A DNA stretch of 39,289 nt from Spirochaetia bacterium (GTDB lineage: Bacteria > Spirochaetota > Leptospiria > Leptospirales > Leptonemataceae), in NCBI GenBank assembly GCA_009885105.1, contig VFLI01000033.1:1-39289 (forward strand), given 5' to 3'. Positions 1-7,997 of the stretch are shown in pieces. The notes under the pieces were generated by a model that did not search any database, was not told the origin of the DNA, and was given only the letters and a program-made list of their open reading frames with translations. Every line of letters starts with the position of its first letter. Within the stretch, counting starts at the first letter, position 1. The position numbers and the translations under genes were made by a program.

Positions 1-118
1 CGCGAGCTCCGGTTAGACCGTCGCAGAGAATCACAGAATCCTCAATTGCGGGGCAGACGGGACTCAAACCCGCGAGCTCCGGTTAGACCGTCGCAGAGAA
101 TCACAGAATCCTCAATTG
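1..118 (-). repeat. 70-bp tandem repeat with tRNA-Asp 3'-end copies
   Basis: Bases 1-50 are identical to 71-120, and 51-70 match 121-140 except for two bases. The period is 70 bp. Each unit holds about 34 bp copied from the 3' end of the adjacent tRNA-Asp (variable region, T arm, 3' acceptor strand) and about 36 bp of unrelated spacer. In the copy the T loop reads TTTGAGT instead of TTCAAGT, and the GGTC before the T stem reads GCTC, so it is not a functional tRNA half. The array runs off the left edge, so copy number is unknown. In layout it resembles the repeats after E. coli tyrT (rtT). An assembly artefact at a contig edge cannot be excluded. Confidence 0.85.
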
Positions 119-193
119 CGGGGCAGACGGGACTTGAACCCGCGACCTCCGGTGTGACAGACCGGCACTCTAACCAAACTGAGCTACTACCCC
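119..193 (-). tRNA. tRNA-Asp (GTC)
   Basis: Read on the minus strand, this folds as a complete cloverleaf. The acceptor GGGGTAG pairs with CTGCCCC with one G-T pair, and there is a GCTC D stem. The anticodon stem CCGGT/ACCGG encloses the loop CTGTCAC, giving anticodon GTC. The T arm is GCGGG-TTCAAGT-CCCGT. The discriminator is G (base 119), as expected for tRNA-Asp. CCA is not encoded. Confidence 0.95.
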
Positions 194-263
194 TTTGAGA
201 TCCCCTGCAATAAGCGAAGGAACGATGCCAGGATTCACAACCGGCTGTTGCAGGTCAAATCAT

Positions 264-1025
264 TCATGTATTCTTCGTCTGGGAGAAAAGGGATTTCAAT
301 CTTTTTTGAGCGGCATAGAATGTGCGCAAATAGTAGAGGAATCTTTTTCTTTTTTTGTCCAGGTCTTCACCAAAACTTCGATCATCCGTTGTGTAGATTC
401 TCTGAACGGATATCTCTTCAATAGACAGCCCGCTCCAGGCGGCATAGGCCCAGAATTCGAGGGGAAAGGCATACCCCTGTTCCTGAAAAAAAGACAACTC
501 AATTCGGTCCAGGCGATATCGTTTGAATCCACAGAAAGCATCCGTTAAATACCAGCCGAACTTTCTATTCAGCATTTTTACGATTCGTCCGTTGATTTCC
601 ACTCGATCTTCCGGCGCAACTCCCGAATGACCCGACTGAGGCATGTAGCGTGAACCCGAAACAATATCAATGTCCGGACTTTTATCGATGAATCTTTGAA
701 TGTCTTCTGGACGATGCTGCCGGTCACAATCCATGGTAATCACAAAATCATAGCCCTGCTGCTTTCCGATAACAAGAGCATCCTGCATGGAGGCGCCATA
801 CCCTTGATTTTTTTTATGATGGATTGCCTGAATATAATTGAATTTGCCGGACATTTGATCAAGAATTGCTCCGGATTGATCTGTAGAACCGTCGTCCAGG
901 AGAAGAATACAGTCCATATCTCTGGAAATATACCGGGATGCATCCGCGACCACATCTCGGACACTTTTTTCCTCGTTAAAAACTGGTATGGCCAGAAGAT
1001 GGCGCAATCTGTGGATCCTCTGCAA
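264..1025 (-). CDS. GT2 family glycosyltransferase (dolichol-phosphate mannose synthase type)
   Basis: A soluble GT-A fold glycosyltransferase of about 250 residues that should transfer a sugar from a nucleotide donor, possibly to a lipid-phosphate carrier. The N-terminus has the family signature IPVFNEE. LLLDDGSTD follows as the nucleotide-binding Asp pair, then NQGYGASMQDAL, MDCDRQH (the DxD-like metal site) and SGSRYMP. There is no C-terminal membrane segment, unlike the longer DPM1/GtrB proteins. The listed start is TTG at 1025. A second TTG at 1007, preceded by AGAGGA at good spacing, would begin MRHLLAIPVF and fits family N-termini better. It is divergent from the patatin gene and lies upstream of tRNA-Asp on the same strand. 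Acceptor unknown. Confidence 0.85.
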   Translation of the reverse strand: MQRIHRLRHLLAIPVFNEEKSVRDVVADASRYISRDMDCILLLDDGSTDQSGAILDQMSGKFNYIQAIHHKKNQGYGASMQDALVIGKQQGYDFVITMDCDRQHRPEDIQRFIDKSPDIDIVSGSRYMPQSGHSGVAPEDRVEINGRIVKMLNRKFGWYLTDAFCGFKRYRLDRIELSFFQEQGYAFPLEFWAYAAWSGLSIEEISVQRIYTTDDRSFGEDLDKKRKRFLYYLRTFYAAQKRLKSLFSQTKNT

Positions 1026-1040
1026 GAGAATTGCTAATTT

Positions 1041-1979
1041 GTGCTTAATACTAAAATAATGAATCTGCCGCTGAAAATCCCGTCATTATTTAAAACCCGC
1101 AAAAAGATAGGTCTGGCCCTGTCCGGGGGTGGATGCAAGGCCTTTTTCGGACTGGGCGTCGGCTGTGTCCTGATGGAAGCCGGTATGCCGATTACAGCCA
1201 TCGCGGGAACTTCTGCCGGTTCGGCCATGGCCTTGAGTCTGATGAGCGGCAGTTCGGAAGCCGTCCTGCGATATTTTTATGCCATCACTTTGCGCAATCC
1301 TTCAAATTTTTATCTGTCCAGACTGTTTCGAGGGCGAAGACCGTTCCCGCATGAGACGATGTACAGAAGAGCCGTTGCAACGTACACAGACATTGAGAAA
1401 TTGCAGAAAAGCAGGATTCGTCTTGCGATCAACGCCATCCTTGTGCCGCTGCATAAATATCCGCCGGAAGATATGATGAAGAAAATTCAGCTAATTTCCA
1501 GAATTATGGGTTCGCTTCGCGAGGAAAATAAACTGGCAGAAAAAGGCATTTATAGACCTGTAATGGCGCAGACAGCTCTGGCAATGGGTCTGGAAGAAGT
1601 GGTTTTCAGAAATGAAGATATCACGTCGAAAAAAAAAGCGGCGGATATAATTCTTGCATCAAGCAGTGTGCCGCCTCTGGTTTCGTTTCAAAAGGTGGAC
1701 GGTCAGTACTATCTGGACGGTGGAATCGTTCACAATCTCCCAATCATTCATATTGAGGATGCAGATTTGATCGTGGCGGTTTATTATGAAGGATTGACGC
1801 GCCGGGCCGTTGAGCTGTCAGGCGCCGAATTCGGCAGGACAATAATCTATGTGCACCCGGACAGCAGACTGCCGATCACAACATGGGATTATGCGAATCC
1901 ACATGGTGTGGTACAGGCCTATGAAATGGGACGCCGCGCCGGCGAGAAAACATTAAAATTACTGTACAATATTATTTAG
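1041..1979 (+). CDS. patatin-like phospholipase
   Basis: A serine lipid acyl hydrolase of the patatin family (bacterial RssA/YlbK-like). The oxyanion loop SGGGCKAFFG lies at about residues 28-37, the nucleophile is S58 in GTSAGS, and the dyad Asp is D226 in the DGG motif (LDGGIVHNLP). All three elements are intact, so the enzyme should be active. There is no signal peptide, so a cytoplasmic role on membrane lipids is likely. The start is GTG at 1041; an ATG at 1059 is an alternative and neither has a strong ribosome site. The divergent glycosyltransferase starts only about 15 bp away, so the promoters must overlap. The HEAT-like gene follows 42 bp downstream on the same strand. Confidence 0.9.
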   Translation: MLNTKIMNLPLKIPSLFKTRKKIGLALSGGGCKAFFGLGVGCVLMEAGMPITAIAGTSAGSAMALSLMSGSSEAVLRYFYAITLRNPSNFYLSRLFRGRRPFPHETMYRRAVATYTDIEKLQKSRIRLAINAILVPLHKYPPEDMMKKIQLISRIMGSLREENKLAEKGIYRPVMAQTALAMGLEEVVFRNEDITSKKKAADIILASSSVPPLVSFQKVDGQYYLDGGIVHNLPIIHIEDADLIVAVYYEGLTRRAVELSGAEFGRTIIYVHPDSRLPITTWDYANPHGVVQAYEMGRRAGEKTLKLLYNII

Positions 1980-2021
1980 TGGAACAATCTGGATGAGCAG
2001 CCAGAATGCCCGGGAACATCC

Positions 2022-3752
2022 GTGAATAAAGACCGGCTTTTTCAAATACTGAAATCCATCATTGCCGGCAATGACATATCCGTGGATGTTCCGGATGTGG
2101 AAAACGCGGCCGCCGATCCGGAATTTAGAGCAACGGCTGCCGGAATTCTGCTCCGATATTACATTAAAAATCGTCTGTGGAACCGGGCCGCCAGCATTCT
2201 CCAGGCAGGCAGCATTAAGGAAAGGGAAATTGCCGCCAGAGAATTCAAATCCCTGCTGGATCTGGCAACGGATATTGCTCTGGATGGAATGGCAGAGTTG
2301 CTGGCGCGTCTGCTGAACAGGAATGAAATCCCTCCGTTACGCGAATCTGCATCCAGAGCCATGGCAATTCTCAGCCGGCAGAATTCGGATTTGAAAAATT
2401 ATAAAAAGCTTCTTGAGGGACTTTTGATTGAATCCAACAGGACGATTCGAGGTTTCGCCGCTGAAGCTCTTGCGAGGCAGTCGATCAACGAACATGACTG
2501 GGAGTCTTTTCGATTACTGCTTCGCCGGGACAATCCTCTGCTTGCCTCAAAAATACTCGGCGCTGTCACCGGCTGCGATAGAGCCGTGTTTTCTGAAAAG
2601 GAGCGCGATATACTGGTCGGCGATATTCTAAAAAAAATAAATTCGCAGCACAAAGATGTCCGGCATTCGGCTTATCAGGCATTGCGCAGGATCGTTGAGA
2701 CCGAGCCGGATCTCAATCGAAAAAAGGATTCGGCAGTTCTCATATCGCGAGAGCTGCGTCCGTCATTTGAAAAAAACAGGGCAAAATCATCAGCAGATCT
2801 GCTCGAATACTGCGATGATCTCGTTTCAGGACTTGTTACTGAGTCGCAGCTTCCACGCATTGTAGTCGAACTCCAAACCGCCGGCGAGGCGATTCTTGAA
2901 AAAAATCTAAAACTCCTGAATTATTCTCGAATCCAGGGACTGGATACCACGTCAGCGCTGGATTCTGTGCGAAAGCTGTTGAACCGGCCGCCTGGATTCT
3001 GCCGCGAACTTGCGGTCCGTTTTCTCGCCTATTACTACATGGACTCTCTCCAGTGGGGCGAAGCGGAGGCGCTGCTTCGGCATCCGGATGCTGATGTGAG
3101 AGAAGAAGCGGCCGGCGCCGCGCACATTCAGGGCATTCGATCCGATATTTCGCCGTTGATTGGCGTTCTTTCTCAGCTTACATCCGGCGATGAAATTTCG
3201 TCACAGAATGCTGAACTGGCGATCACCGGAACCATGATTACGGGACGGAGCAGCGTGGAAGCGGGTATGCCGAATCTGGCAAGGAAGCTTTTCTCAGAGA
3301 ATCTTGATGAACGGGAAAATGCAGCCCGAGATCTTGCAGCAGGCTCTGTGATGGGCTCGGAACTACCCGAGCAGGTGATGAATCGATTGAAGGAATTGAA
3401 CTGGATAAAACAGAATCGCCAAAAATCAAAACCAGGATTTCCGGATTTTCTGGAATCCCGGCCCCTCTCATCCGGCCGGTCCTGGAGCGCGGTCTTTGAA
3501 AGCTTTGATCAGAAAAATGACGATCTCTATTATGTGATTTCAATATACCGCGCCGGATATGAATTGTCGCGGTTCATGGTGAAGATATTTGACGACCCTT
3601 CAGCCGGAGTGTCACGCGAAGAGCGCGAGAAAAGAATTGAAAATGATCTATTTAACTGCGCGAAAGAAGGCCGGCCCAATACTTCCTACCGCGGATCTTC
3701 CATATATTCTTTTCCCGGCATGTACAGCGATTTGCTGATCGCTGATGATTGA
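2022..3752 (+). CDS. HEAT-like repeat protein, function unknown
   Basis: A 576-residue protein I cannot assign to a named family. Most of it is alpha-helical with repeated helical pairs typical of HEAT/armadillo scaffolds, for example LRESASRAMAILSRQ, IRGFAAEALARQ, VRHSAYQALRRI and VREEAAGAAHIQG. The last ~110 residues are different: an aromatic, mixed alpha/beta segment (WSAVFESFDQ, LYYVISIYRAGYE) that may be a separate domain. No signal peptide or membrane segment is seen. The start is GTG with CGGGAA just upstream; no longer in-frame start exists. It follows the patatin gene and ends 14 bp before the convergent ACT gene. A protein-binding scaffold role is inference. Confidence 0.75.
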   Translation: MNKDRLFQILKSIIAGNDISVDVPDVENAAADPEFRATAAGILLRYYIKNRLWNRAASILQAGSIKEREIAAREFKSLLDLATDIALDGMAELLARLLNRNEIPPLRESASRAMAILSRQNSDLKNYKKLLEGLLIESNRTIRGFAAEALARQSINEHDWESFRLLLRRDNPLLASKILGAVTGCDRAVFSEKERDILVGDILKKINSQHKDVRHSAYQALRRIVETEPDLNRKKDSAVLISRELRPSFEKNRAKSSADLLEYCDDLVSGLVTESQLPRIVVELQTAGEAILEKNLKLLNYSRIQGLDTTSALDSVRKLLNRPPGFCRELAVRFLAYYYMDSLQWGEAEALLRHPDADVREEAAGAAHIQGIRSDISPLIGVLSQLTSGDEISSQNAELAITGTMITGRSSVEAGMPNLARKLFSENLDERENAARDLAAGSVMGSELPEQVMNRLKELNWIKQNRQKSKPGFPDFLESRPLSSGRSWSAVFESFDQKNDDLYYVISIYRAGYELSRFMVKIFDDPSAGVSREEREKRIENDLFNCAKEGRPNTSYRGSSIYSFPGMYSDLLIADD

Positions 3753-3766
3753 CTTAAAAAATACGC

Positions 3767-4180
3767 CTATTGCTCCGAACCTTTCGCTCTGGCGCGGAGC
3801 ACTTTGATCGCTTTCTGGTCGTCACCGGTTCTCATGAACACCGTTGAAGTTGAGTGGTTTCTTGGTTCTGTCGCGTAAAGATAGTCTATGTTCAAATTTT
3901 CTTCTCCAAGAACTCTTGCTATATCCTCCAGCGCGCCTGGACCGTCTTTCAGTTCAACTTTCAGGAGTTCACTCTCCATGACGAGCAGTCCGGCTTCGCC
4001 GAGAAGATGCATGGCGCGGTTGCTTTTATCAACAACAATTCGAATCAATGTATGGTCTGTATGATCCAGCACCATCAGACCCTGAATATTTATCTTTTCA
4101 TCCAGCAGGGATCCGCATATGTTTGCCAGCGTTCCCGGCTGATTGGCTGCCAGAATAGAAAGTTGTTTTACGATTTCCAT
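3767..4180 (-). CDS. tandem ACT-domain protein
   Basis: A 137-residue protein made of two ACT domains, the small ligand-binding fold that usually senses amino acids. Domain one begins KQLSILAANQPGTLANICG and domain two LKVELKDGPGALEDIARVL. Both carry the PGxL/PGAL turn where ligands bind. No catalytic domain is attached. A very strong ribosome site (GGGAGGAACCC) precedes the ATG. It is the last gene of a minus-strand run after an SDR and a cystathionine gamma-synthase-like enzyme, so it may sense a sulfur or branched amino acid for that pathway; this is inference. The 65-bp gap to the upstream gene is compatible with co-transcription. Confidence 0.9.
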   Translation of the reverse strand: MEIVKQLSILAANQPGTLANICGSLLDEKINIQGLMVLDHTDHTLIRIVVDKSNRAMHLLGEAGLLVMESELLKVELKDGPGALEDIARVLGEENLNIDYLYATEPRNHSTSTVFMRTGDDQKAIKVLRARAKGSEQ

Positions 4181-4244
4181 GGGTTCCTCCCGAGGCAGTT
4201 TACAATATTACCTGGCTCTGTAAACAGTCAAAGAAAAAAAGTAA

Positions 4245-5723
4245 TTATTCGAGGGCACGGTTGTAGGCTTCCTTAAGACTCGAAATGTTTTCCACGCCCA
4301 CAGAGATTCTGACCAGGTCCGGATCGATTGAGAGCGATCTAAGTTTATTTTTTCCCTCCTGTGACTTAACCAGATCGTAGTGTGCCAGATACATGTAGAG
4401 CATGTTCAGCGTGAATTTCGTTCCAAAACTGGGACCTTTATAGAGATCCAGACTGTCGTAGAATTTCTCGACCGGAGTTTTTATTTCAACAGTCACCACA
4501 CCGGCGACAGAATCCGGAGTTCTTTTGATCAAGTCGAAGTGAGTTTTGGTTTCCGGGGAATTGCACCAATGGACTTTTCTTATTTGAGGATGTTTTTCAA
4601 AAAACTCGCAGAGCAGAGCCGTGTTTTTTCCAATCATCTCAGTTCGTTCTCTGTAAGTCTGAATTTCAGACGCAAGCCTGTCGCAGTCCCGTATGTAAGG
4701 GGCCTCCAAAAAATCATTTATTCTGTCTTTTACCGCTCTGTAATATTTTGATTCCGGCAGACAGACGACCATTCCCATCATCACATCCGCATTGCCGCAG
4801 GCAAATTTAGTAAGACTCTCGACTATAACATCCGCGTATTTCGTGACATCCAGAACCATCGACCCGCCGACGGAAATATCCATTAGAATCGGAATATCGA
4901 AACGGCTGCCCAGAGATTTCAGTCTTTTCATATCGGGAACCTGCATTAGCGGATTGGTGGGCGCCTCGGCGATGATGCCGGCAATTTGCGGACCTCTGTC
5001 AGTCAGAATTTTTTCCAGACGATCCAGATCGTGCAGGTCCTCAACAACAATGCTTTCGTGGGAAAAAGATTCGAGTATTCTGATATTGTCGAGGTACAGC
5101 CAGCCCAGGCGAATCCATATTTTCCGATTCTCTCTGCATCGCGCTGTATTGAGCGTTTCAAATGCGGAAAAGACGGCGTTCATTCCTGAAACCGTCAAAT
5201 AGATATCATCAATAGAATTATTGTAAATATTATGTAAATATTTTCTAATTTCCAGCGGACTGTCTATGTCAAGTGTCTCTTCTTTCTGAATTTCGCCGAT
5301 CATTCCTTTTTTCTTGAGGAAATCTTCCGCTCTGCGCGAAGAGACCAGATACCCTGTTTGCTGGAGCAGCGACACGACGCGCGCTTTTGTCTCCGGAATC
5401 GGCAGGTCCATTGCTGTAATGCCGTCTTCTTCGTGCAGGCGAAATTGTGAAATATCAATCTTCCGTCCGGTCATCACCAGAGCTTTTTCAGAGGAGAACA
5501 GCACTGGTATCTCCGACAGACCCATTTCTTTCTGAAAGAACCGGGCAGTTTTCAAAACGAAAGGGTGGATCAGAAATCTTGGGTACCCGGAACATATGAA
5601 TTTCATGGTCGCCGGATCTTTTTCTTCGTATCCGATCACATCTGCTACAGTCGGCATGCTGACGGAAACCGCATGAAGATTGTTCGGCGGTATTGTTTCT
5701 CCGGCTTTCAGCACAGAAATCAC
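4245..5723 (-). CDS. cystathionine gamma-synthase-like PLP enzyme with N-terminal extension
   Basis: A member of the Cys/Met metabolism PLP-dependent family. Recognisable parts are SGMNAVFSAFE (phosphate-binding region), EAPTNPLMQVPD, the PLP lysine K306 in ESLTKFACG, GPSFGTKFTL near the end and the C-terminal VRISVGVE. At 492 residues it is about 100 longer than bacterial MetB/MetC. The extra length is N-terminal and has a layout like fungal cystathionine gamma-synthases. The usual DNTFATP stretch before the PLP lysine is altered to DISVGGS. The ATG overlaps the stop of the upstream SDR gene (ATGA), indicating translational coupling. The exact reaction (gamma-synthase, lyase or sulfhydrylase) cannot be set from sequence alone. 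Confidence 0.85.
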   Translation of the reverse strand: MISVLKAGETIPPNNLHAVSVSMPTVADVIGYEEKDPATMKFICSGYPRFLIHPFVLKTARFFQKEMGLSEIPVLFSSEKALVMTGRKIDISQFRLHEEDGITAMDLPIPETKARVVSLLQQTGYLVSSRRAEDFLKKKGMIGEIQKEETLDIDSPLEIRKYLHNIYNNSIDDIYLTVSGMNAVFSAFETLNTARCRENRKIWIRLGWLYLDNIRILESFSHESIVVEDLHDLDRLEKILTDRGPQIAGIIAEAPTNPLMQVPDMKRLKSLGSRFDIPILMDISVGGSMVLDVTKYADVIVESLTKFACGNADVMMGMVVCLPESKYYRAVKDRINDFLEAPYIRDCDRLASEIQTYRERTEMIGKNTALLCEFFEKHPQIRKVHWCNSPETKTHFDLIKRTPDSVAGVVTVEIKTPVEKFYDSLDLYKGPSFGTKFTLNMLYMYLAHYDLVKSQEGKNKLRSLSIDPDLVRISVGVENISSLKEAYNRALE

Positions 5724-6508
5724 GTCTTCATCATCGAACCCGCGATTGCGGTCGAAAGGAATCGCGGCATGCTCTCCATTAAATAGCTGTTGATTTTATT
5801 CATGATACCAGGTATGACTTTCGATTTTCTTCTGAACATCGCTCGCACGCCGATCGCGGCTACTTTTTTGGAGCTCATTGTCGACAGCTTCATAAAAGTC
5901 GTTTTTTCATGGCCGGCGACCTTGTGGAATTCTGTTTCTGTCATGCCTGGGCAGAGCGCTGTGCTGCTGACGCCCGATCCTTTCAATTCACTGTTGATCG
6001 CGCAGGAGAAAGAAAGAACATAGGATTTCGCCGCCGAATAAATCCCGTAGTAAGGCGTTGGTTGAAAAGCTCCGATAGAAGATACTTGCAAAAAGCGGCC
6101 GAATCCCATCTCTTTCATATCAGCCGCGAATAGCCGGGTCAGTTCTGTAAGCGCTGTTATATTTACCTGCAGGAGAGAATGAATTTCTTCCATAGTATGC
6201 TCTACCAGGGGTCCCTGTTTTCCAAATCCGGCATTATTCACCACAATCGTCGTATCCTTGCGTATGGCTCGGACAGCGCTGTAAAGTTCCTGAGCGCCCT
6301 GAGGCTTTGAAAGATCGTTCTCAACTACATCAACGCGGATTTTGTGAGTTTCCTCGAGTTCCTTCTTGAGTTCTATGAGCAGGTCTTTTCTTCTGGCGCT
6401 GATCACCAGATCGATTTTTTGCTCCGCGAGAATTCTGGCGATATCCATTCCAATTCCGCTGGAGGCGCCCGTTACAAGCGCCGCTTCTTTTATGTTACTT
6501 TTTCCCAT
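5720..6508 (-). CDS. SDR family oxidoreductase
   Basis: A classical short-chain dehydrogenase/reductase of 262 residues that should use NAD(P)H. It has the cofactor loop TGASSGIG at residues 13-20, the NNAG motif near 91-94, and the catalytic set S143/S144, Y157 and K161 (YSAAK). The basic pair ARR at residues 38-40 after strand two suggests NADPH. The long C-terminus with EFH and MSSKKVAAIGVRAMFRRK resembles the DltE/YqjQ-like subgroup. The ATG is at 6508. Its stop overlaps the start of the PLP enzyme by 4 bp. Substrate unknown. Confidence 0.9.
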   Translation of the reverse strand: MGKSNIKEAALVTGASSGIGMDIARILAEQKIDLVISARRKDLLIELKKELEETHKIRVDVVENDLSKPQGAQELYSAVRAIRKDTTIVVNNAGFGKQGPLVEHTMEEIHSLLQVNITALTELTRLFAADMKEMGFGRFLQVSSIGAFQPTPYYGIYSAAKSYVLSFSCAINSELKGSGVSSTALCPGMTETEFHKVAGHEKTTFMKLSTMSSKKVAAIGVRAMFRRKSKVIPGIMNKINSYLMESMPRFLSTAIAGSMMKT

Positions 6509-6612
6509 TAATGATTCCTGTGTTTTTTTATCTTATTTCCCATAGTTGTGCGGTTTTTCAGGAAAGAAAGCACTTTTTTCAAATTGAAGAATCTTATAAG
6601 TGCTACCCGGCC

Positions 6613-7782
6613 TCACATATCCGCAAGACCCACTCTCTGTAAGAATGCAGATCTGTCCCGTATCAACGAAGGATCGGCCTGTTGGATGTTGATAGGCGGA
6701 ATTTCCTGGCAGCGGTTGCCTGGCCCGTCTGGAAGAGTGGAGTGCGCGGTTTGATTCTGTGTGTGAATTATGATCGTAGATCCCAGGGCGTATTCCTGAA
6801 TTCTTCCGTTCTGCACGCGGGTAAAGGTGGCAATAATTTTTATGTCGCTGTCTTTCATCGCATTGATTCGGTACGATCCTTTTCCGAATGCGTGACTCAG
6901 GCCGTAATAGCTCAGACCCACTCCCATGATCGACACATCGCCGTTTACCCCTGCCAGACGGCCGGTCAAACATGTGAATTCCGGTTTGGGCGTGTCGAAA
7001 TTCCACCAGCCCGGGCCGTCGATTCTGGAATAAATATTGAACTGAATAGATCCGCAGTCTTCGCCTGGAGCTGCCGTGCCGCCTGACTGTTTGGTCATGG
7101 AAATTCTGCCGCCGCTGAAAGGCAGTCTCAACGAATTTCGCAGAATACTATCTGAATCCAGACGACATTGCGGTTTTAAATTCGTTTCGCCCAGGCCTTT
7201 ATCTTTCCATTTCCGATCCGGGCCCAGTGCATAAACATGGAATGGTCCCGAAGCCTGGTTTCCGGCGAGTTCGATGTGCAGGGTCCTTCCTCTGTTGAAA
7301 CCCACTTCCCGGTCTTTATACGTGAAGCGAAGACGGAACATTCCACCCGATTCAAAAAGATTTTCATGCCCGGAAGAATCGGTGTATGTCATGGGTATGC
7401 CTGCGAATAGAAAATCTACGTGTTTTATAATTTCAATAATCTCAACATTTACCTGAGAGCCTCTCCGGAAGGAGGCAGGAAGAGCCAGTGTGCCGCGTTC
7501 GATGGTAATCCGGCTGCCGCTGTTAGTGGTGACAACAGTGTCTGAGGCCGGATCAAAGGGGTAGGACTGCTCAGCCGGAGCCAGCCGGGACAAAGTCGAT
7601 GCGGAACTCCGGCCGGGCTTGTCGGAATCGTGGTAATTCCACACATCCTCCTGTTCTTTGATGATGCGCTGCCGTTCTTCAGGCGATAAATTTGGGTCCG
7701 AAGGGTCGATCTGCCCCACCACGCTGTCGCAAAGAACCAGCAGAATTGAAAAAATAAAAACGATTGATGCATATCTGTTCAT
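6613..7782 (-). CDS. exported protein with ZU5-like domain
   Basis: The first 23 residues from ATG 7782 (MNRYASIVFIFSILLVLCDS and on) form a clear signal peptide ending near VVG-Q, so the reading frame's upstream extension to 7848 is probably not translated. The mature protein begins with an acidic, Pro-rich stretch. It then has a beta-rich segment around ITIERGTLALP, VNVEIIEIIKHVDFLFAGIP and FESGGMFRLRF; this pattern resembles ZU5-type domains of bacterial surface proteins. The C-terminal half is Cys-containing and unassigned. It is periplasmic or surface located by inference. It precedes the SDR gene by about 105 bp on the same strand and faces the coiled-coil gene across a 215-bp divergent spacer. 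Function unknown. Confidence 0.75.
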   Translation of the reverse strand: MNRYASIVFIFSILLVLCDSVVGQIDPSDPNLSPEERQRIIKEQEDVWNYHDSDKPGRSSASTLSRLAPAEQSYPFDPASDTVVTTNSGSRITIERGTLALPASFRRGSQVNVEIIEIIKHVDFLFAGIPMTYTDSSGHENLFESGGMFRLRFTYKDREVGFNRGRTLHIELAGNQASGPFHVYALGPDRKWKDKGLGETNLKPQCRLDSDSILRNSLRLPFSGGRISMTKQSGGTAAPGEDCGSIQFNIYSRIDGPGWWNFDTPKPEFTCLTGRLAGVNGDVSIMGVGLSYYGLSHAFGKGSYRINAMKDSDIKIIATFTRVQNGRIQEYALGSTIIIHTQNQTAHSTLPDGPGNRCQEIPPINIQQADPSLIRDRSAFLQRVGLADM

Positions 7783-7997
7783 GGTGGGTCTCTGTTCCAA
7801 TCCTAACATCGGACATAGAAGTAAAAGGTTTAGATCATGGAAAATCAATCAAGGGAAAAAAATCTAATTTTTCAGAACAGTGTTGGATAACTTGAAAGAT
7901 TGTTCTGATTTTCTTCTCGAATTGCCTGCCAAATTCTACAATTACAGATTTTTTCAGATTGACCCGAATACGGGAATCCTGCAGACTCTTTTTTGTT

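Noticed and set aside
1..118. CRISPR array
   Set aside because: The repeat copies include the spacer as well as the tRNA part, so the whole 70-bp unit is repeated and there are no variable spacers.
195..548. Plus-strand reading frame over the first glycosyltransferase
   Set aside because: It is antisense to a gene with clear GT2 motifs and has no domain or ribosome site.
6533..7006. 157-residue minus-strand frame
   Set aside because: It lies inside the exported ZU5-like gene in another frame on the same strand and has no recognisable features.
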